Of a DNA stretch of 64,000 bases, positions 40,915 through 52,066 are shown piece after piece (within the stretch, counting starts at the first letter, position 1; every line of letters starts with the position of its first letter). A program made the translations under genes and the position numbers. Source of the DNA: Gyromitra esculenta (lineage: Eukaryota > Ascomycota > Pezizomycetes > Pezizales > Discinaceae); contig JBCAML010000007.1 in the NCBI GenBank assembly GCA_038503075.1, forward strand, positions 682,001 through 746,000, written 5' to 3'. Under the pieces are notes generated by a model. That model searched no databases, was not told where the DNA came from, and saw only the letters and a program-made list of their open reading frames with translations.

Positions 40915-41265
40915 ATCTCCAAGTCCCTAGGGTCAGGGTTGGAGAGCTGTTCCTAGAGCGCAGCTCTGAAGCTCAAGGAGATCCACAATGGTCCATGGCT
41001 TGCTGTACCTGGTCCATGGTGCTCCATGAGCTGGTATGGGGGGTTCAACATGCTCCACAAGCGTGTATGGCCCACAGTATGGGAAGTTCAGCGTGCTCCA
41101 GGAGCTTGTATAGGAGGTTTAGCGAGCTCCACAGACCCCCTGTAGTCAAAGCGCCCAATCTTAGACAGTTGAGGCGACACCATATGCGCCAGGACCAGGG
41201 GTGGAGCGGGTGGCGTGCTCAGGACCCCTGGCTAGCATTCTCAGATCTGAGAAGTTTTTGCTGAT
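40915..41265 (-). mobile_element. unclassified short element with ATCAGCAAAAAC end
   Basis: On the minus strand it begins ATCAGCAAAAACTTCTC at 41264 and ends near 'aaccctgaccctagggactt', the same two ends as at 51346-51677 and 61827-62081. It interrupts the Gag-like ORF. No ORF of its own. Confidence 0.55.
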
Positions 41266-41985
41266 GGAGGGTTCACCTTGTTCTCTTTGGGCTGGTTCCT
41301 TTCCTTTCTCACTTCTAGTGGGAGGCAGTTGGGGTGCATGAATAGAGCCACTGAGGCCTGCTTCTGATCGGGCCAGTAGTTCAGACTTGGCCCGAATTCG
41401 TTGAGTGATCTGACTGAGTAACACTCCCTTATCGTTAAGCTGACTTCGTTGTCTCTGCATTTTTCCTACTGTTTCCCCTACTATAGCTTCAACTACCGTT
41501 TCCACCCTTGCAATGCTCTGGTGTGCCTCATGTCCTTGCTGTTGCTGGGCCAGACCAATATTACTACCTAGACCGTGAACTAGTACCTCGATACGGGCTA
41601 GTTCCTCAGCTGAGAACTCTTGTTGGTCTGCCATGCGCTGCTGAATATGGGTTAGGCTTAGATATTGATTTTGAACCTGTGAATTAAGTTGGTTTAGGGC
41701 AATGGTGTTTCCTGCCTGTGCCTCTTCTTGCCTTAGTACAACGTGCCTAAAGGCTTGGTTTAGCATGATCATGAGATTGTCACACTATGGATGAACATCC
41801 TCAATCTGAGCAGTGCTCCGTAGGAATTGCAGATGAGGCGTGAAGTGTTTTGGAATGAAGGACTTAGGGGTTCTTGTGAGATGGGTAGACCTTCGATGGG
41901 CCAAGGAGTTCTTCGAAGAGTGTTTCGAGATGGGATCCTTGGAGCCGTCAGACATGTCTGTATCCATCACAAATACATCCACCAT
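41266..41985 (-). pseudogene. Gag-like ORF behind LTR-F, with one stop and 3' truncation
   Basis: The frame starts MVDVFVMDTDMSDGSKDP at 41985, 43 bp after the LTR-F end (GGTCTTACA), has TAG at 41787-41785, and continues in the same frame (CDNLMIMLNQAFRHVVLRQEE). The rest is Gln-rich and helical (QNQYLSLTHIQQRMADQQEF, SAEELARIEVLVHGLG), as in the N-terminal part of some gypsy Gag proteins. Similarity to a coding unit ends at the ATCAGCAAAAAC element (41264). The position just inside an LTR is the main reason for calling it Gag; no zinc knuckle or capsid motif remains. Confidence 0.45.
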
Positions 41986-42027
41986 TGTAGTTGAATAACC
42001 GAAGTATTGATATGCCTATAAATATAC

Positions 42028-43240
42028 TGTAAGACCAGTACTTCTTACCGCACAGGAAATCTCCATGAAGCTTTAAATAACAACCTAGACACTATAACTT
42101 GTCTGGTTGCTATCAGCAACACAATACACAGGCAAAAGTCCTAACTGTTTCTTATGAACCACTAAAAGATAACCATATGGTTCAAGGTAGGGATGGAGCA
42201 AAGTTCCTTGAAAAACTTCCAATAGTAAGGTTAATAATTATCACTGAAGGGCCAAGGCCTTGCTAAGCAAGATGAAAGTAATTCACAAATAAAATAGTAA
42301 ATTGTACGGAAGTGATTATTTGCTAGAAACAATATAATATTGATAAGGCTCATTCCTTGTCGCTAATAATCCAACTCAGAGTTTACATCCACTGCGAGAG
42401 TATTTATAATGCCTCCTCTCTACTATATTTGAGTATGGTGTGGTGTAGAGGTACTAACTACTACGATAACATGAAACCACTCCGCCTTATCTCCATACCA
42501 GATACCCTATTGAGTTCCCTGGCTCCAATCCACAATTCTCCGAGCAGTATGCATGTCGGTAGCACGGGAGTTAGGTATTCGTCTTTATTGTGTTCGTCTC
42601 TTCGAAACAATCATTTCGCCTATCTGAATCGTCGCGTTCTCACGGTTCAGCGCTTCGTTAAGCCCTTCAGTATCCCTGAAGGTGAGCAGTGCTACTTAAG
42701 CGAAGTTCTAATCCATTCAAAGAGTGCAATGTTTCTACAAGACCTACGAGGGGTCTAACTCAAGGCGAGTTAAGTGCAGTGTGATACAGACAGCGACCGC
42801 GTGGATTCTGAGGTAGAATCAAGGTAGTATTAAAGTAATACAGTAGAAGTGAAACGAGAACGTTGCTTAAGGAAAGAAAGAGAAAACATAACAATGATCA
42901 AAATCCATCCCTTATATACCCTGCTTTTCTTCCCATGACTCATAACCAAACAACAAAACATTACAAACAAAACCTATTATCCACCGCAACCATTCTAACC
43001 GAACCCTAATCCATTACCCATTGTAATCCATGAAACGTGTAGCATTGCGTGCTCTTATCTTTGTCAGCCTGTCACTCTGCTAGTTTTGGTCCGATTCGCA
43101 ATCTGATTGAACCACAGCGAAGCCAGGCCCTTCCCCTACATACCCTCCAGGTCCTATTCCGCCGGACGGTTTTGCTTGACGGCCTAGGGGTTACTTTTAC
43201 CCTCTAGGACAAGTCTTTTTGGTGCTGTCCCTCCTTCTCT
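42028..43240 (-). repeat. LTR-F copy 1, interrupted by LTR-A
   Basis: The minus-strand end GGTCTTACA is at 42028. It aligns with 62082-64000 on both sides of the nested insertions. The 5' limit on the sense strand is not certain; 43240 is where similarity with the other copy can still be followed. Excluding the nested LTR-A it spans about 0.8 kb. Confidence 0.65.
42638..43035 (-). repeat. LTR-A solo nested in LTR-F
   Basis: 398 bp, flanked by cgcgt (42633-42637) and cgtgt (43036-43040). The related empty site is visible at about 63836-63845 ('gttgcgtagcattgcgt'). Confidence 0.9.
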
Positions 43241-43837
43241 AAATACTATACCTACTGGAAGGATTGGAGGCAGGGTAACAGGCTCCAGTCCCGATCCGGA
43301 AGGTGCTAAAGTAGGGTAACTCCAAAGATAGGGTAACTCCAGGGCCAGGAACTCCTTCAAAAGGTATAGGTATAACAGGCTAAGTTCTTAAAAATTATGG
43401 GGGTCTATAGAATTATGGTTCATTTGGATCTAAAGAGTTTAAAAACAAGGCTTATAAAAGTTATAGACGGGCTACAGTATGGGCTGGAAACACTTGATAA
43501 TAGCTTTAATAAGGCCTTAGTTCATCTTAAGAATAATACTGGTATGTAAATTATCTCTATCGTTGGTAGATTCTTGTCACAAAATACACATTTTCTCATG
43601 TAAGAAAGTTGTAATACAGCTAGAACGGGGCCTGTTTTGAGTTCTAATACCACCCGAGAATCTTTTTCCAAAAGGGCTAGTCAATAGGCGCAGTGGTTGT
43701 GGAGAGGTACTGGATATTCTTATGCTCTCAATGGAGAAAAGTACGATCACAGAAAATCACTCGAGATTTGGCAAATCAGTTGCGTTCCACATCCATATTT
43801 TATTGGTCCAGGTTAAAGTCTGCACGGACCATATAGG
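43241..43837. other. intergenic, no recognised gene
   Basis: Contains two 'agggtaactcca' repeats (43312-43345) and otherwise unique AT-rich sequence. Confidence 0.4.
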
Positions 43838-43998
43838 TTTGGTTTATTTGTTTTTCTTTGTATCTTTGCCTTGTTATCCTGGTGCGTGGATGGTTACTGC
43901 TGGGGATAGGTCTTCTAACTTCATAACCTTCATGTTGCATAAATGATTTTCTACCTAGAAACAGTAATCAAATCATTTAAATAAATAAAAACAAAAAA
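43838..43998 (+). mobile_element. LINE-A 3' tail, 5'-truncated and degraded
   Basis: Matches 30480-30645: 'tggttactgctggggatagg', 'aaccttcatgttgcata' and a decayed A-rich tail (aaataaataaaaacaaaaaa). Confidence 0.8.
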
Positions 43999-44771
43999 CC
44001 AAGCATTAATATTTACTATTTATATTTTCTCTTCCCATTTATCTTTTTAGTTCTCTAAAAATACTTGTATTTTTAAATAGGAGGTGGTAGCTAGTCTAGT
44101 TGTCGATTTTTTTTATTTCACCCGATACCGTACCAAATCGAGTCGTGGGGCGCTGACTAAGCGGATCACCGTCACTTTTGAATATGGAGTGTAAAAACAC
44201 CCAAAACTGCGGATAGTGGGTTGGATTTTCGCAGGTGGGTATACTGATAGAAGAAAGCTTACTGATTCCGAATATCTGCTTGCCTTGTTGTTCTAACAGC
44301 TGGTTGTTGTTTGTATAATGAGTAAACGTTACTGAATCAATAATCTCGCAGCCGACCTGTCACCTGGGATTCCTCTACTATATTAGGTGTTGACGGATTG
44401 TCCACAAGCTCCACCAAATACCCTGGGCTTAGCGAATGAACGTCTGATTGCAAGACAATTGAATAAACGCCGTCCAGCTCAATTTTTGTGAAATGTCACG
44501 TTACAACAAAACCAAGATATAAAATTCCGGAATACAATATTAAACCATTTGACATCCAAAAAAATTGCAAAGCATACATGCCTTCGTATCTCTGTACTCT
44601 TCAAGCTCCAACAGTAATGAGGATATACTAAATTGAGGTCGAAATCTTAATCATACCCGTACCAACCGAAGTAAACGATAAAAAATCAATGAAAATAACT
44701 GTTGATATCCGCATATCCTGCAATCAATCCTTCGCACATAACGCCTTCGCCTCTATTTGTCCTTTTTCTAC
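43999..44771. other. intergenic, 3' flank of kelch-BTB gene
   Basis: AT-rich unique sequence. No RNA gene, repeat or ORF that I can support. Confidence 0.4.
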
Positions 44772-47126
44772 TCAACTCGCACCAACTCCAAATGACCCCG
44801 GAACCATACCAGTTTCGCTCTGCCGTCCTCCTCCCATACTTCTTGCACGTTCTCTTATCCTACGACCTTCCATGAGGCCCCTAAGCCCTCTTTTCTGCAG
44901 CCCGATCACACTACTGACTCCTCCCCTCCATGCCTCCGCATCGCCTGCATTATCGTTGCTTATCACTCCGTCGATACTCTTTCTTGGTACTGCGAGCCCA
45001 CCGTATATCGCTACACCACCGCCAGCAGCCATAGCGGCCGCATTAAAAACTGCAGCAGCGTTCTTGCCATCCAGAACCTGGTGCAGCCGCTCAACGACAG
45101 CCTCCAGTAGCCCCTCAACTCGGTAAGGCCGCGCAATCTGCAGGAGCGAGCACAAGATCTGAGGTGTACTTTGTACATGGTTTGGGGGGGGGAGAGTCGA
45201 TGTGTACAGAAAATGAACAAGAGTCAACAGAGTCGCATGTGTATGAGGGAGGAACAATGCCCGCGGGCGTTCTAGAGGATTAAAATTTGCGGTTGTACAT
45301 GGAACGGATTCCTGGATTGCTGATTGTTGCCCGACAGACATGGGGATGATCAATCTGCCACTATTCATTCCACCTGGAGAAGGCGGAAGCTCCTTATTTG
45401 CTGCGTTCAGTAATTCTACGAAGTATGGTCCCCAACGACGGGCAGCCACTCGAGAATTGACAGGAACACGTTCACCACCGATAGCAATGAATTCCATGTC
45501 TGACATCTCAGGCATACCAAGAATCATTCGGCCGAGTTCGGTTGCTGACTTTGTAAACAAGCGCTGGAGAGCTGGGTGGCAGTTCATCCTTGGATTTTCA
45601 TACAGTCCAAACGCTTCTAGCTCAACCATACACACGTGTGTAAAGTTGATACGACGGTGATTATAGTCTTCCACTAGCGAGCGGTTTTTATTCCCCAAGA
45701 TCAAGAATGAATTTCTTTTACTCCATAGGATACCTCTATTCCAAGATCCCTGTGCGAAAACTTGACCAGCATCAATGCGGGACCACACAAGTGTCCGAAG
45801 ATTGAGTGCCCAGAGAGCATATTCCTGCTTGCTACTCGTTAGGTAGGTTCCGCTCACCACGAAGTGATCGTCCAAAACTCCTCCGTTAGGAAAGCGTAGA
45901 CCAGGAGGTGAAAATTGCCCATTCATTGGTTTCTCTGTAAGACTTCCGTCAGGTAACCGAATTTGTAGTTCCAATTTTACATCCAAAAAGTTATAATTCG
46001 AATAAACTAACATCGCATTCGCTTCGCCTGGTGTAGGTTGGGATAGTGGGTTTCCATTGATAGCAGACAGTGATACATTCTCTTCCACGTTGGAGCCACC
46101 CCTGTTGGGCCCCATGCCAGCACCAATAGCAGATGTTGTTAGTGCCCTACCTAAAGGTGCTACAACAGACCTATAAGCCCCACAAGATCTGTCCAGCACC
46201 CTAGGTGCTAACCACTTCAAGGACCGTAGATTAAATACGTTGATTTCTTCAATATAATGATTGGCAGAATCTTGTCCGCCCACAATTACCATTTCTGCAC
46301 CTCCAAGTCCATCTAGCCCCAATCCACCAACGACCCCGGCCGCTACACTGTTTGTCGATGTTAGCGCAGCACTTGTTGGAAGAATTGCTGCGCAATGTGC
46401 GTAGCGCCCCTCCGGCGGGTTGGTAGCAGGTAGGAAGGTCCAAGTTTGGGTTGGGATGTCGAAGATGTGAATGTCCGACATAACCATGACTTCATTCTGC
46501 GAGTCTGCTCCAGGCGAAATAGTGCTACTAACGGGACCGTTCATGCCCATGCCCATGCCCATGCCACCTTGCTGGTTAGTGGCTGGTGACATGCCACCGA
46601 AACAGACCAGCTTTGTATCCCCCAGCGCACACATGCTGTGAAAGTATCGGGGACGAGGGGGGTCGCCCCTCGTCTCCAACTTAACCCATACTCGAGTTAC
46701 TAGGTCTAGGGCATACATGTCGCATGTTAACTGCGGCTTTGTCCGCGAGAGTAGGCGGCCACCGAATGCATAAAGGGTATCACCGATGACGGTGGTTGAG
46801 GAACCCACAAGCGGAGGGGGTTCTCTGCCGCTTGTTTTCAAGATAGTTGAAACGAGCGAGGAGAAATTTTGCGAGGCCTGTGGTTGGGTGGTAGTGGGGG
46901 TAGAGGAGCGGGGGGTGTTGCCATTAGTCGAGGGAGGTTGGCCAGCAGTCATGGAAGAGCTAGAAGCAGTCATCATGGAAGGCAAGTGTGACGAGGATGA
47001 GAGATTATTGTTCGAACCCATCCGATGAGTTTTGTCGCCTGTCCTTCCAGGTTGGATTCCTGTATGGGTATTTGTATGGTTGGAGGAGAGAGATGGCGGG
47101 AAAAATGGCGTTGATTTGGTGTTCAA
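44772..47126 (-). CDS. kelch-repeat and BTB protein, Ral2/Mds3-Pmd1 type
   Basis: 784 aa in one exon. After a low-complexity Ser/Thr/Pro N-terminus (1-95; the true start may be MGSNNN, 35 codons downstream), kelch-type blades follow: TTVIGDTLYAFGGRLLS (about 110), PRPRYFHSMCALGDTKLVCFGG (about 160), GRYAHCAAILP and MVIVGGQD (240-290). The C-terminal third has a BTB-like domain (MSDMEFIAIGGERVPVNSRV, then LLTLVHFLYTSTLPP and VEGLLEAVVERLHQVL). The combination and the phrase NFTHVCMVELEAFGLYENP match fungal Ral2/Mds3 proteins, linked in yeasts to Ras/TOR signalling, polarity and sporulation. Met-Gly repeats (GMGMGMNG) are unusual. The gene is intact although it lies in the segment inferred to be inverted. 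Confidence 0.85.
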   Translation of the reverse strand: MNTKSTPFFPPSLSSNHTNTHTGIQPGRTGDKTHRMGSNNNLSSSSHLPSMMTASSSSMTAGQPPSTNGNTPRSSTPTTTQPQASQNFSSLVSTILKTSGREPPPLVGSSTTVIGDTLYAFGGRLLSRTKPQLTCDMYALDLVTRVWVKLETRGDPPRPRYFHSMCALGDTKLVCFGGMSPATNQQGGMGMGMGMNGPVSSTISPGADSQNEVMVMSDIHIFDIPTQTWTFLPATNPPEGRYAHCAAILPTSAALTSTNSVAAGVVGGLGLDGLGGAEMVIVGGQDSANHYIEEINVFNLRSLKWLAPRVLDRSCGAYRSVVAPLGRALTTSAIGAGMGPNRGGSNVEENVSLSAINGNPLSQPTPGEANAMLVYSNYNFLDVKLELQIRLPDGSLTEKPMNGQFSPPGLRFPNGGVLDDHFVVSGTYLTSSKQEYALWALNLRTLVWSRIDAGQVFAQGSWNRGILWSKRNSFLILGNKNRSLVEDYNHRRINFTHVCMVELEAFGLYENPRMNCHPALQRLFTKSATELGRMILGMPEMSDMEFIAIGGERVPVNSRVAARRWGPYFVELLNAANKELPPSPGGMNSGRLIIPMSVGQQSAIQESVPCTTANFNPLERPRALFLPHTHATLLTLVHFLYTSTLPPPNHVQSTPQILCSLLQIARPYRVEGLLEAVVERLHQVLDGKNAAAVFNAAAMAAGGGVAIYGGLAVPRKSIDGVISNDNAGDAEAWRGGVSSVIGLQKRGLRGLMEGRRIRERARSMGGGRQSETGMVPGSFGVGAS

Positions 47127-47925
47127 CCAAGGAACTCTTCTTACTGTCTATTGGGTGTGATTTCGGGCTCACGTGGAATTAAGTGTCTTCCCGTTAGATC
47201 GTGGGATGAGATCTGCTAGTATTCGAGATGAGTCCCTGTGCGTAAACAACCGCAAGACCACCAAGACTTGCGCGATGAGGCTTCGTTGGCTTGTGGATGA
47301 GATCTACGAGAAATATACTCGGGTACGGAGGAAGAAATTTTAACGGTTTGGATTCTGGTCAGAGATTTTCATATACTGAAGGTTGCAGAAGATCGGAACG
47401 TGCACTGCGGTCGAGAAGTTTGTCAAACCTACGGTACAAATACAACAATAGCGACGGGGTTTTCAATGTATCCAGAGGATACCGCGATCCTTGTTCTTTC
47501 CTAACTTCCGATCACCTGTTTCATACTCCAAGTGGCCATAAATCTCCATACCCTACCTGTTTCGATTTTTACTGCCTGCCCAAGTATTCTTGTAGAATGC
47601 GTATCTACTCCTGAAGAAATTATGCGACAACGATCTTTCGTCCCGATTAGCATATGAGACAGAGATTGCTATTTGAAACCAGGATTAGATTACACACTTT
47701 AGAGATACATGTAGTTAGCAGCGGGACCGAGCCTAGAGCACATCGTATACGGGCAAATATCATCCGCTCTACTCGAATTTCTAAAAAGAATTGACCGATC
47801 ATGACAACGCAACTCCGCGCAACATTTCAAAAATACATAGCTCAACGAAACTTCATCTGACCATTACGCAAATAAGGTGAAATGAGAGTAGAGATATAAG
47901 AGAATTTATTTACATGAAAAATAAA
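47127..47925. other. kelch-BTB upstream region
   Basis: Likely promoter and 5' UTR of the minus-strand gene. A 107-codon plus ORF (47291-47614) has no recognisable features and I do not call it a gene. Confidence 0.4.
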
Positions 47926-48390
47926 TTACATATTAAAGTTGTTACCACCCCAGTCTTTTATGCACGCTGCAATCCACTCAGGCATGCTATTAATGAGATT
48001 ATCAATTGTGTCTTGAGAAATAGATTCGAACTCTTTAATTACATGTATTATAGATCTAAGAACCATAGCCTTTGTGATCTTAGGCCTCAGAAGAGCTATC
48101 TTGTCCTTCATGATGTTCCATAAAAGTTCGATGGAATTAAGGTCAGGAGATAAAGAGCACCAGTCCTCCTGCTCAACACCCTCCAAATCTTCATCTTCTG
48201 CCAACAGATGATGACTATAAGGGCCAACCCCATCTTGAATACATATTGAACTTCCTCTTGATGGTTTTACTTTATAATAAAAGAGATAAAAGGGTAGAGT
48301 TGATATGTACTGTTGGTACCTGTACCAATAAATCCTGCTCAAGCCTTTATTCCTGGTTTTGGTTTTGTAAGGCACCGTAATTTTCACCAT
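47926..48390 (-). pseudogene. Tc1/mariner-type transposase, C-terminal remnant
   Basis: 154 codons. The segment IQDGVGPYSHHLL corresponds to the second-Asp motif (usually QDNAxxH) and SLSPDLNSIELLWNIMKDKI to the SPDLNPIE motif with the third acidic residue of the DDE/D triad. The end (ISQDTIDNLINSMPEWIAACIKDWGG) matches the usual Tc1 C-terminus (LIxSMPxR...I...G). The N-terminal DNA-binding half and first catalytic Asp are absent and I see no inverted repeats, so this is a dead fragment. Confidence 0.8.
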
Positions 48391-49126
48391 ATCGTCATTG
48401 GAGGTGGTGGGTCATGTTTAGCTACCTCTATTGCTCCAGCTTCCATAAGAATGTTCTCAAGTGAAAGATGAAAGAAGATATCTGTTTCTCTTAGTTTGTT
48501 TTTAGAAATCAAATATAATTTGGATCAAGAATACTCAAGCAAATTGTGTCCCAAAACATAAAAGAAGTTCTCGGTTGTATCTGTCAGTCAACTGTGCCTC
48601 TGTCTTCTGTATATTCCTCTCCATTAGCAAAAAAGTTTTCGATCCAGGCGTGCCCATCAGGGGTCTAGTGTTCGTCACAGGGGGTCGGGGCCCCGTTCAA
48701 TCACGGGGCCCCACTGTTTTTACCCCACCCCAAATGCTTGGGGCGGGGCAACGGGGCGGGGCGGGGGAATAATTCTGGCCTGTACCCGCCTTGACCCTGT
48801 CGGTGCCACGCTGTTTCCTACCTCCGATGGGGTAGAATCGGGGTAGAATCGGGGCCCCGGTGGTTCTCTGCCCCAGTGGGACAAAATTGGAGCCTGGATC
48901 ATTCTTTGCCCTCGGTGCGAGTTGCCATAATCTTAGCAGGGCATATATGAGCGTGAATTGATATGTTTATTGTAGGATTCTAGAATTTCATGCACTCTAT
49001 TGATGCTGCCACATATATGGTCACGGCGTCTGTATCTATGGCGTATGTATTTTGGCAGGTATTGATTATTATTCTGGCATAGAAAGGCTCTTATTTATAG
49101 TATTTACAGTATATAAGCATTTACTA
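48391..49126. other. intergenic with GC-rich repeat block
   Basis: 48660-48900 is rich in ggggc/gccccg motifs ('gtagaatcggg' twice at 48831-48855) and is related to 15958-16130. The rest is AT-rich. Confidence 0.45.
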
Positions 49127-49482
49127 TGCATCAGCAAAAAAACCGATTGTCGCCCAGGCCGCCGAGGCGCGTGGGGCGGAATGTAGCCCGCCTGTCAAGA
49201 ATTATTTTGCTCTCCCTCCAAGCACCAACCTCCTGGAGGTCGCCCCCTACTGGGCGTCACTTTTTACTGTTCTTTCTAAAGCATTGCCACAGGCGATACC
49301 CACATTTAGTGCACCTCTGGGCAAAGGTCTTGTTGGCCCACTGTCACCTAGAGATTAAAAAGGAGCCTTTCTCTCCCAGTTCTTTTGGCAGCGCTTTGGG
49401 GCTTCATATGCTAGTTTTCTCTTCTATACGTATTGTTCTATTGATCTATCTATCTATCTATTGATCTGTCTATATACAGGAG
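49127..49482 (+). mobile_element. element end ATCAGCAAAAAAACC and following repeat DNA
   Basis: Starts with the recurrent terminal motif and includes 'gggcggaatgtagccc', also found at 51615 and (reverse) 61876. Ends in a (ctat)n run at 49445-49475. No gene. Confidence 0.45.
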
Positions 49483-49725
49483 AAGCAAGCAGGAAGCAGG
49501 CCCCGAAGCAGGCAGGAAACAGGCGCCCAAGCGAGCAGGAAAGCGAGCAGGAAGCAGGCCCCAAAGCAGGCAGAAAACAGGCGCTCAAGCGAGCAGGAAA
49601 GCAGGCAGGAAAGCAGGCCCCGAAGCAGGCAGGAAAGCGAGCACGAAACAGGCGCCTAAACGAGCACGAGAACGAGCAGAAAACAGGCCCCAAAGCAGGC
49701 AGGAAAGCAAGCGGAGAAGTGAGCT
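49483..49725. repeat. minisatellite of AGCAGGAAACAGGC-type units
   Basis: About 240 bp of imperfect units around 12-15 bp arranged in a higher-order period of about 60 bp (gcaggccccgaagcaggcag recurs). It gives an artefactual 88-codon basic ORF. Confidence 0.85.
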
Positions 49726-49896
49726 GAGAGCAGCCGAGATCGTTTTGGGGGGGGGGGTTGAAAGCTTTGGGTACTAAAAACACACGATGTTAGCAGTATT
49801 CGCCTATAGGGAGGAAGGAAGGGGTGGAGAATGGAGAGAATGGGGGGAAGGGTGTTGATATGGAAGAAAGGGCGGAAGGCAGAGCGGGTGGGAAGG

Positions 49897-50150
49897 TTTC
49901 ACCGATGGGTGCTATCGCTGGTTAGCCAGATACAGGGGTACGCGGTTGTTATGTTGTGTCGCTGTTCGTTATGTTTCCTTTGGTTTCCATTTGCAATGAG
50001 TCATACGTTTGTCATCAAAGAGCTGGAATATGGGTATATAAGCAAAGGGCTTTCCCCTCTTGTTACACTTTTTCTTCTTCTTTCCTTAAGCAACGTCTTC
50101 TATTGTACACTCTTGTATTTCACAATACAAACCTTGGTTACGCCTTTGTT
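49897..50150 (+). repeat. LTR-B, 3'-truncated
   Basis: Begins TTTCACCGATGG and shares 'tatataagcaaaggg', 'aagcaacgtcttctattgta' and 'aatacaaaccttggtta' with other family B LTRs; similarity stops near 50150. Confidence 0.7.
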
Positions 50151-50533
50151 ATACCTATTGGTAACTTAGTTGGTTATGACTTGAGTTCGCTTAAGATGCA
50201 CACATATGGACTAGCGTTCAATCCCCGACCCTGTCGGTTATTATTAATCTTGGTTGATTATTAATAAGATTCGGATTGGATGTTTGGTTTCCTTGTGTCA
50301 TCAATGGCCGACTCTTTCAATTGACACTTCCCCGATTCGCTTATACGTTGCGTCGCCGGTTAATTCCGACAATCACACCATACGATAATGAGAGGGGTAG
50401 GAGCGAAGGAAAGCGTTTCAGGGTCTATGGGATTTTTCCATGTTAGTTCATGTTATTACATAGCCTTTGTATTTGACGCTTGACTACTATAAGTAGTCCA
50501 GTGTTCTACTGTTGAGAAGGGTCTCCTTCCTGA
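50151..50533. other. intergenic between LTR fragments
   Basis: No gene seen; may be diverged LTR-F 5' sequence. Confidence 0.35.
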
Positions 50534-51062
50534 TCATTAGCGACGAAGAACGAGCCTTATCAATATTATATTGTATAGCTTAGCGGTATACGACTTTCAT
50601 TCATACTCTCAAGGTCCTGTGTTCGTTTCATCTTCAAGTAATACTTTCTTCATGCAAAGAATCCTTTATTTCTTCAAGAGACTTTGTTGTTGCTTCACGC
50701 GACACGAACCTCAAAGTCACGACACGTCCACAACAGACCTCATCCTTCCAGATTGGCTAGACGATGAGTATATTCGAACAAGCACAATACCAAACAAGCA
50801 CAGCAAGTGATATTAAACTATACACAGGGCTAAGGACCCTCCAGCGTTAGTTATTAAAACCTTACTATTGGAAGTTCTTCACGGAACTTTGCTCGATCCC
50901 TACTTTGAACCCTACGGTTATCTTTTAGCGGTTTATAAGAAGCAGTTAGGACTTGTGCCTGTGTATTGTGTTGCGGATAGCAACTGGGCAGGTTATAGTG
51001 TCTAGATTGTTATCTAAAGCTTCTTGGAGATTTCCTGTGCGGTAAGAAGTACCGGTCTTACA
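50534..51062 (+). repeat. LTR-F copy, variant
   Basis: Sense-strand match to LTR-F from 'tgatcattagc' through 'ttggaagttcttcacggaac' to the end GGTCTTACA at 51062. About 140 bp in the middle (50580-50810) differ from the other copies. Confidence 0.65.
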
Positions 51063-51071
51063 GCCTTGTAA

Positions 51072-51232
51072 TCCTTCGCTGGTCGCCATCTTCAAGTCAT
51101 CATAACTTGAACAATTCGTAGAGCCTGTAGAACTTCATATACACTCTCGTTGTCGAATTCCTCCTTCAAGTAGCACTGCTCATCTCGGGGGATACCCGAG
51201 AGCTTGACGAGGAACCTGCTCCTTGAGAGAAG
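51072..51232 (+). repeat. LTR 3' end of a further A/B-like family
   Basis: Contains 'tcaagtagcactgctcatc', the stem 'ctcgggggatacccgag' and the end 'ctccttgagaga', equivalent to the last ~150 bp of LTR-A/B but diverged. Confidence 0.55.
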
Positions 51233-51345
51233 GAATAGGGGGAGATTGCTGTGCCGTTGCGGCAACACCGCCTTTGGGAGGCAGGGTAACACCACGAAGG
51301 TAGGGTAACTGTGGGTTCAGGTTCCGGCATTGCTGCTCTCATGTG

Positions 51346-51677
51346 AATTCTCTAAGTTCCTAGGGTCAGGGTTTCGACTTAGCATTTTTCACAAAGTCAT
51401 TTTTTTTTGGATTTTTTTTTTTGCGAAGTCCCCAGGGCTAGGGTTGCACCTTGCGCCTGGGAGCATGCAAGCAAGAGAGGTTTGAAGCAACGCTTCCAGG
51501 TGCGAGAGCTCTAAAGCAAAGCTTGTGGGCATGAAGCTCTATAAACATGGCTGCAGGCAACCTGTGGCAGGCCGGGGGTTCGCCTGGATACAGGTGGGTG
51601 TCATATTTTGTCTTGGGCGGAATGTAGCCCTTTCAGAAGAGCGTTTGCCTTGGGGCTGCATTTTGTTTTTGACGATG
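51346..51677 (-). mobile_element. unclassified short element inserted in hAT
   Basis: On the minus strand it starts ATCGTCAAAAAC at 51676, inside hAT coding sequence, and passes 'gggctacattccgccc' and 'aaccctagccctggggactt' as in 61827-62081. The far end near 51346 is approximate. Confidence 0.55.
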
Positions 51678-52066
51678 TATATTCGCTCATTCGTGAAGCC
51701 CACTCTAGCATCTCTAACGTTGAATTCCAGCGTATCTTCACATCGTAGACTAAAGCAACAGGTATAGCAACCCTTCCATCTTGAAGGGCAAGGAAATGCT
51801 TGTGTCTTTGTGAAGATGCGCCAACAGCAATTGCTAGTTTGCTATGTTGAATACTGGTCAGAACCGGTGTATCTATCGGTGTATGTATAGGAGCAAGCTT
51901 ATCTTTTCGACCTTCTTATAGAAGCCTTTCTCCAAAGCTTTTACATTGTCAATATATTTGTCTTTGAACCCCGATGGCATTTTCTCATCTTTGATCTTGA
52001 TTTTAAGCTCCTTCATGAAGGCTCTGTGAATCAATTGAATCACATGTGCCATACACGGTATATGGT
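51678..52066 (-). pseudogene. hAT transposase, second part (separated from 24600-25185)
   Basis: Starting next to the LINE poly(A), the minus strand reads HIPCMAHVIQLIHRAFMKEL and then, after about 110 bp with a frame change, AVGASSQRHKHFLALQDGRV and VYDVKIRWNSTLEMLEWASR. VGASSQRxxxF and D-x-x-x-RWNST-xx-ML are hallmark hAT motifs that follow the TSDNAxNN region in intact proteins. The first bases (accatataccgtgta, 52066-52052) duplicate the end of the first half at 25171-25185, so this was once continuous with it. A short element cuts it at 51677, before the C-terminal dimerisation domain. Confidence 0.82.

Noticed and set aside
44689..45126. 145-codon plus ORF opposite the end of the kelch-BTB gene
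   Set aside because: Antisense shadow of the BTB C-terminal coding region.
47291..47614. 107-codon plus ORF upstream of the kelch-BTB gene
   Set aside because: No motif or low-complexity signature; lies in the divergent promoter region and looks random.
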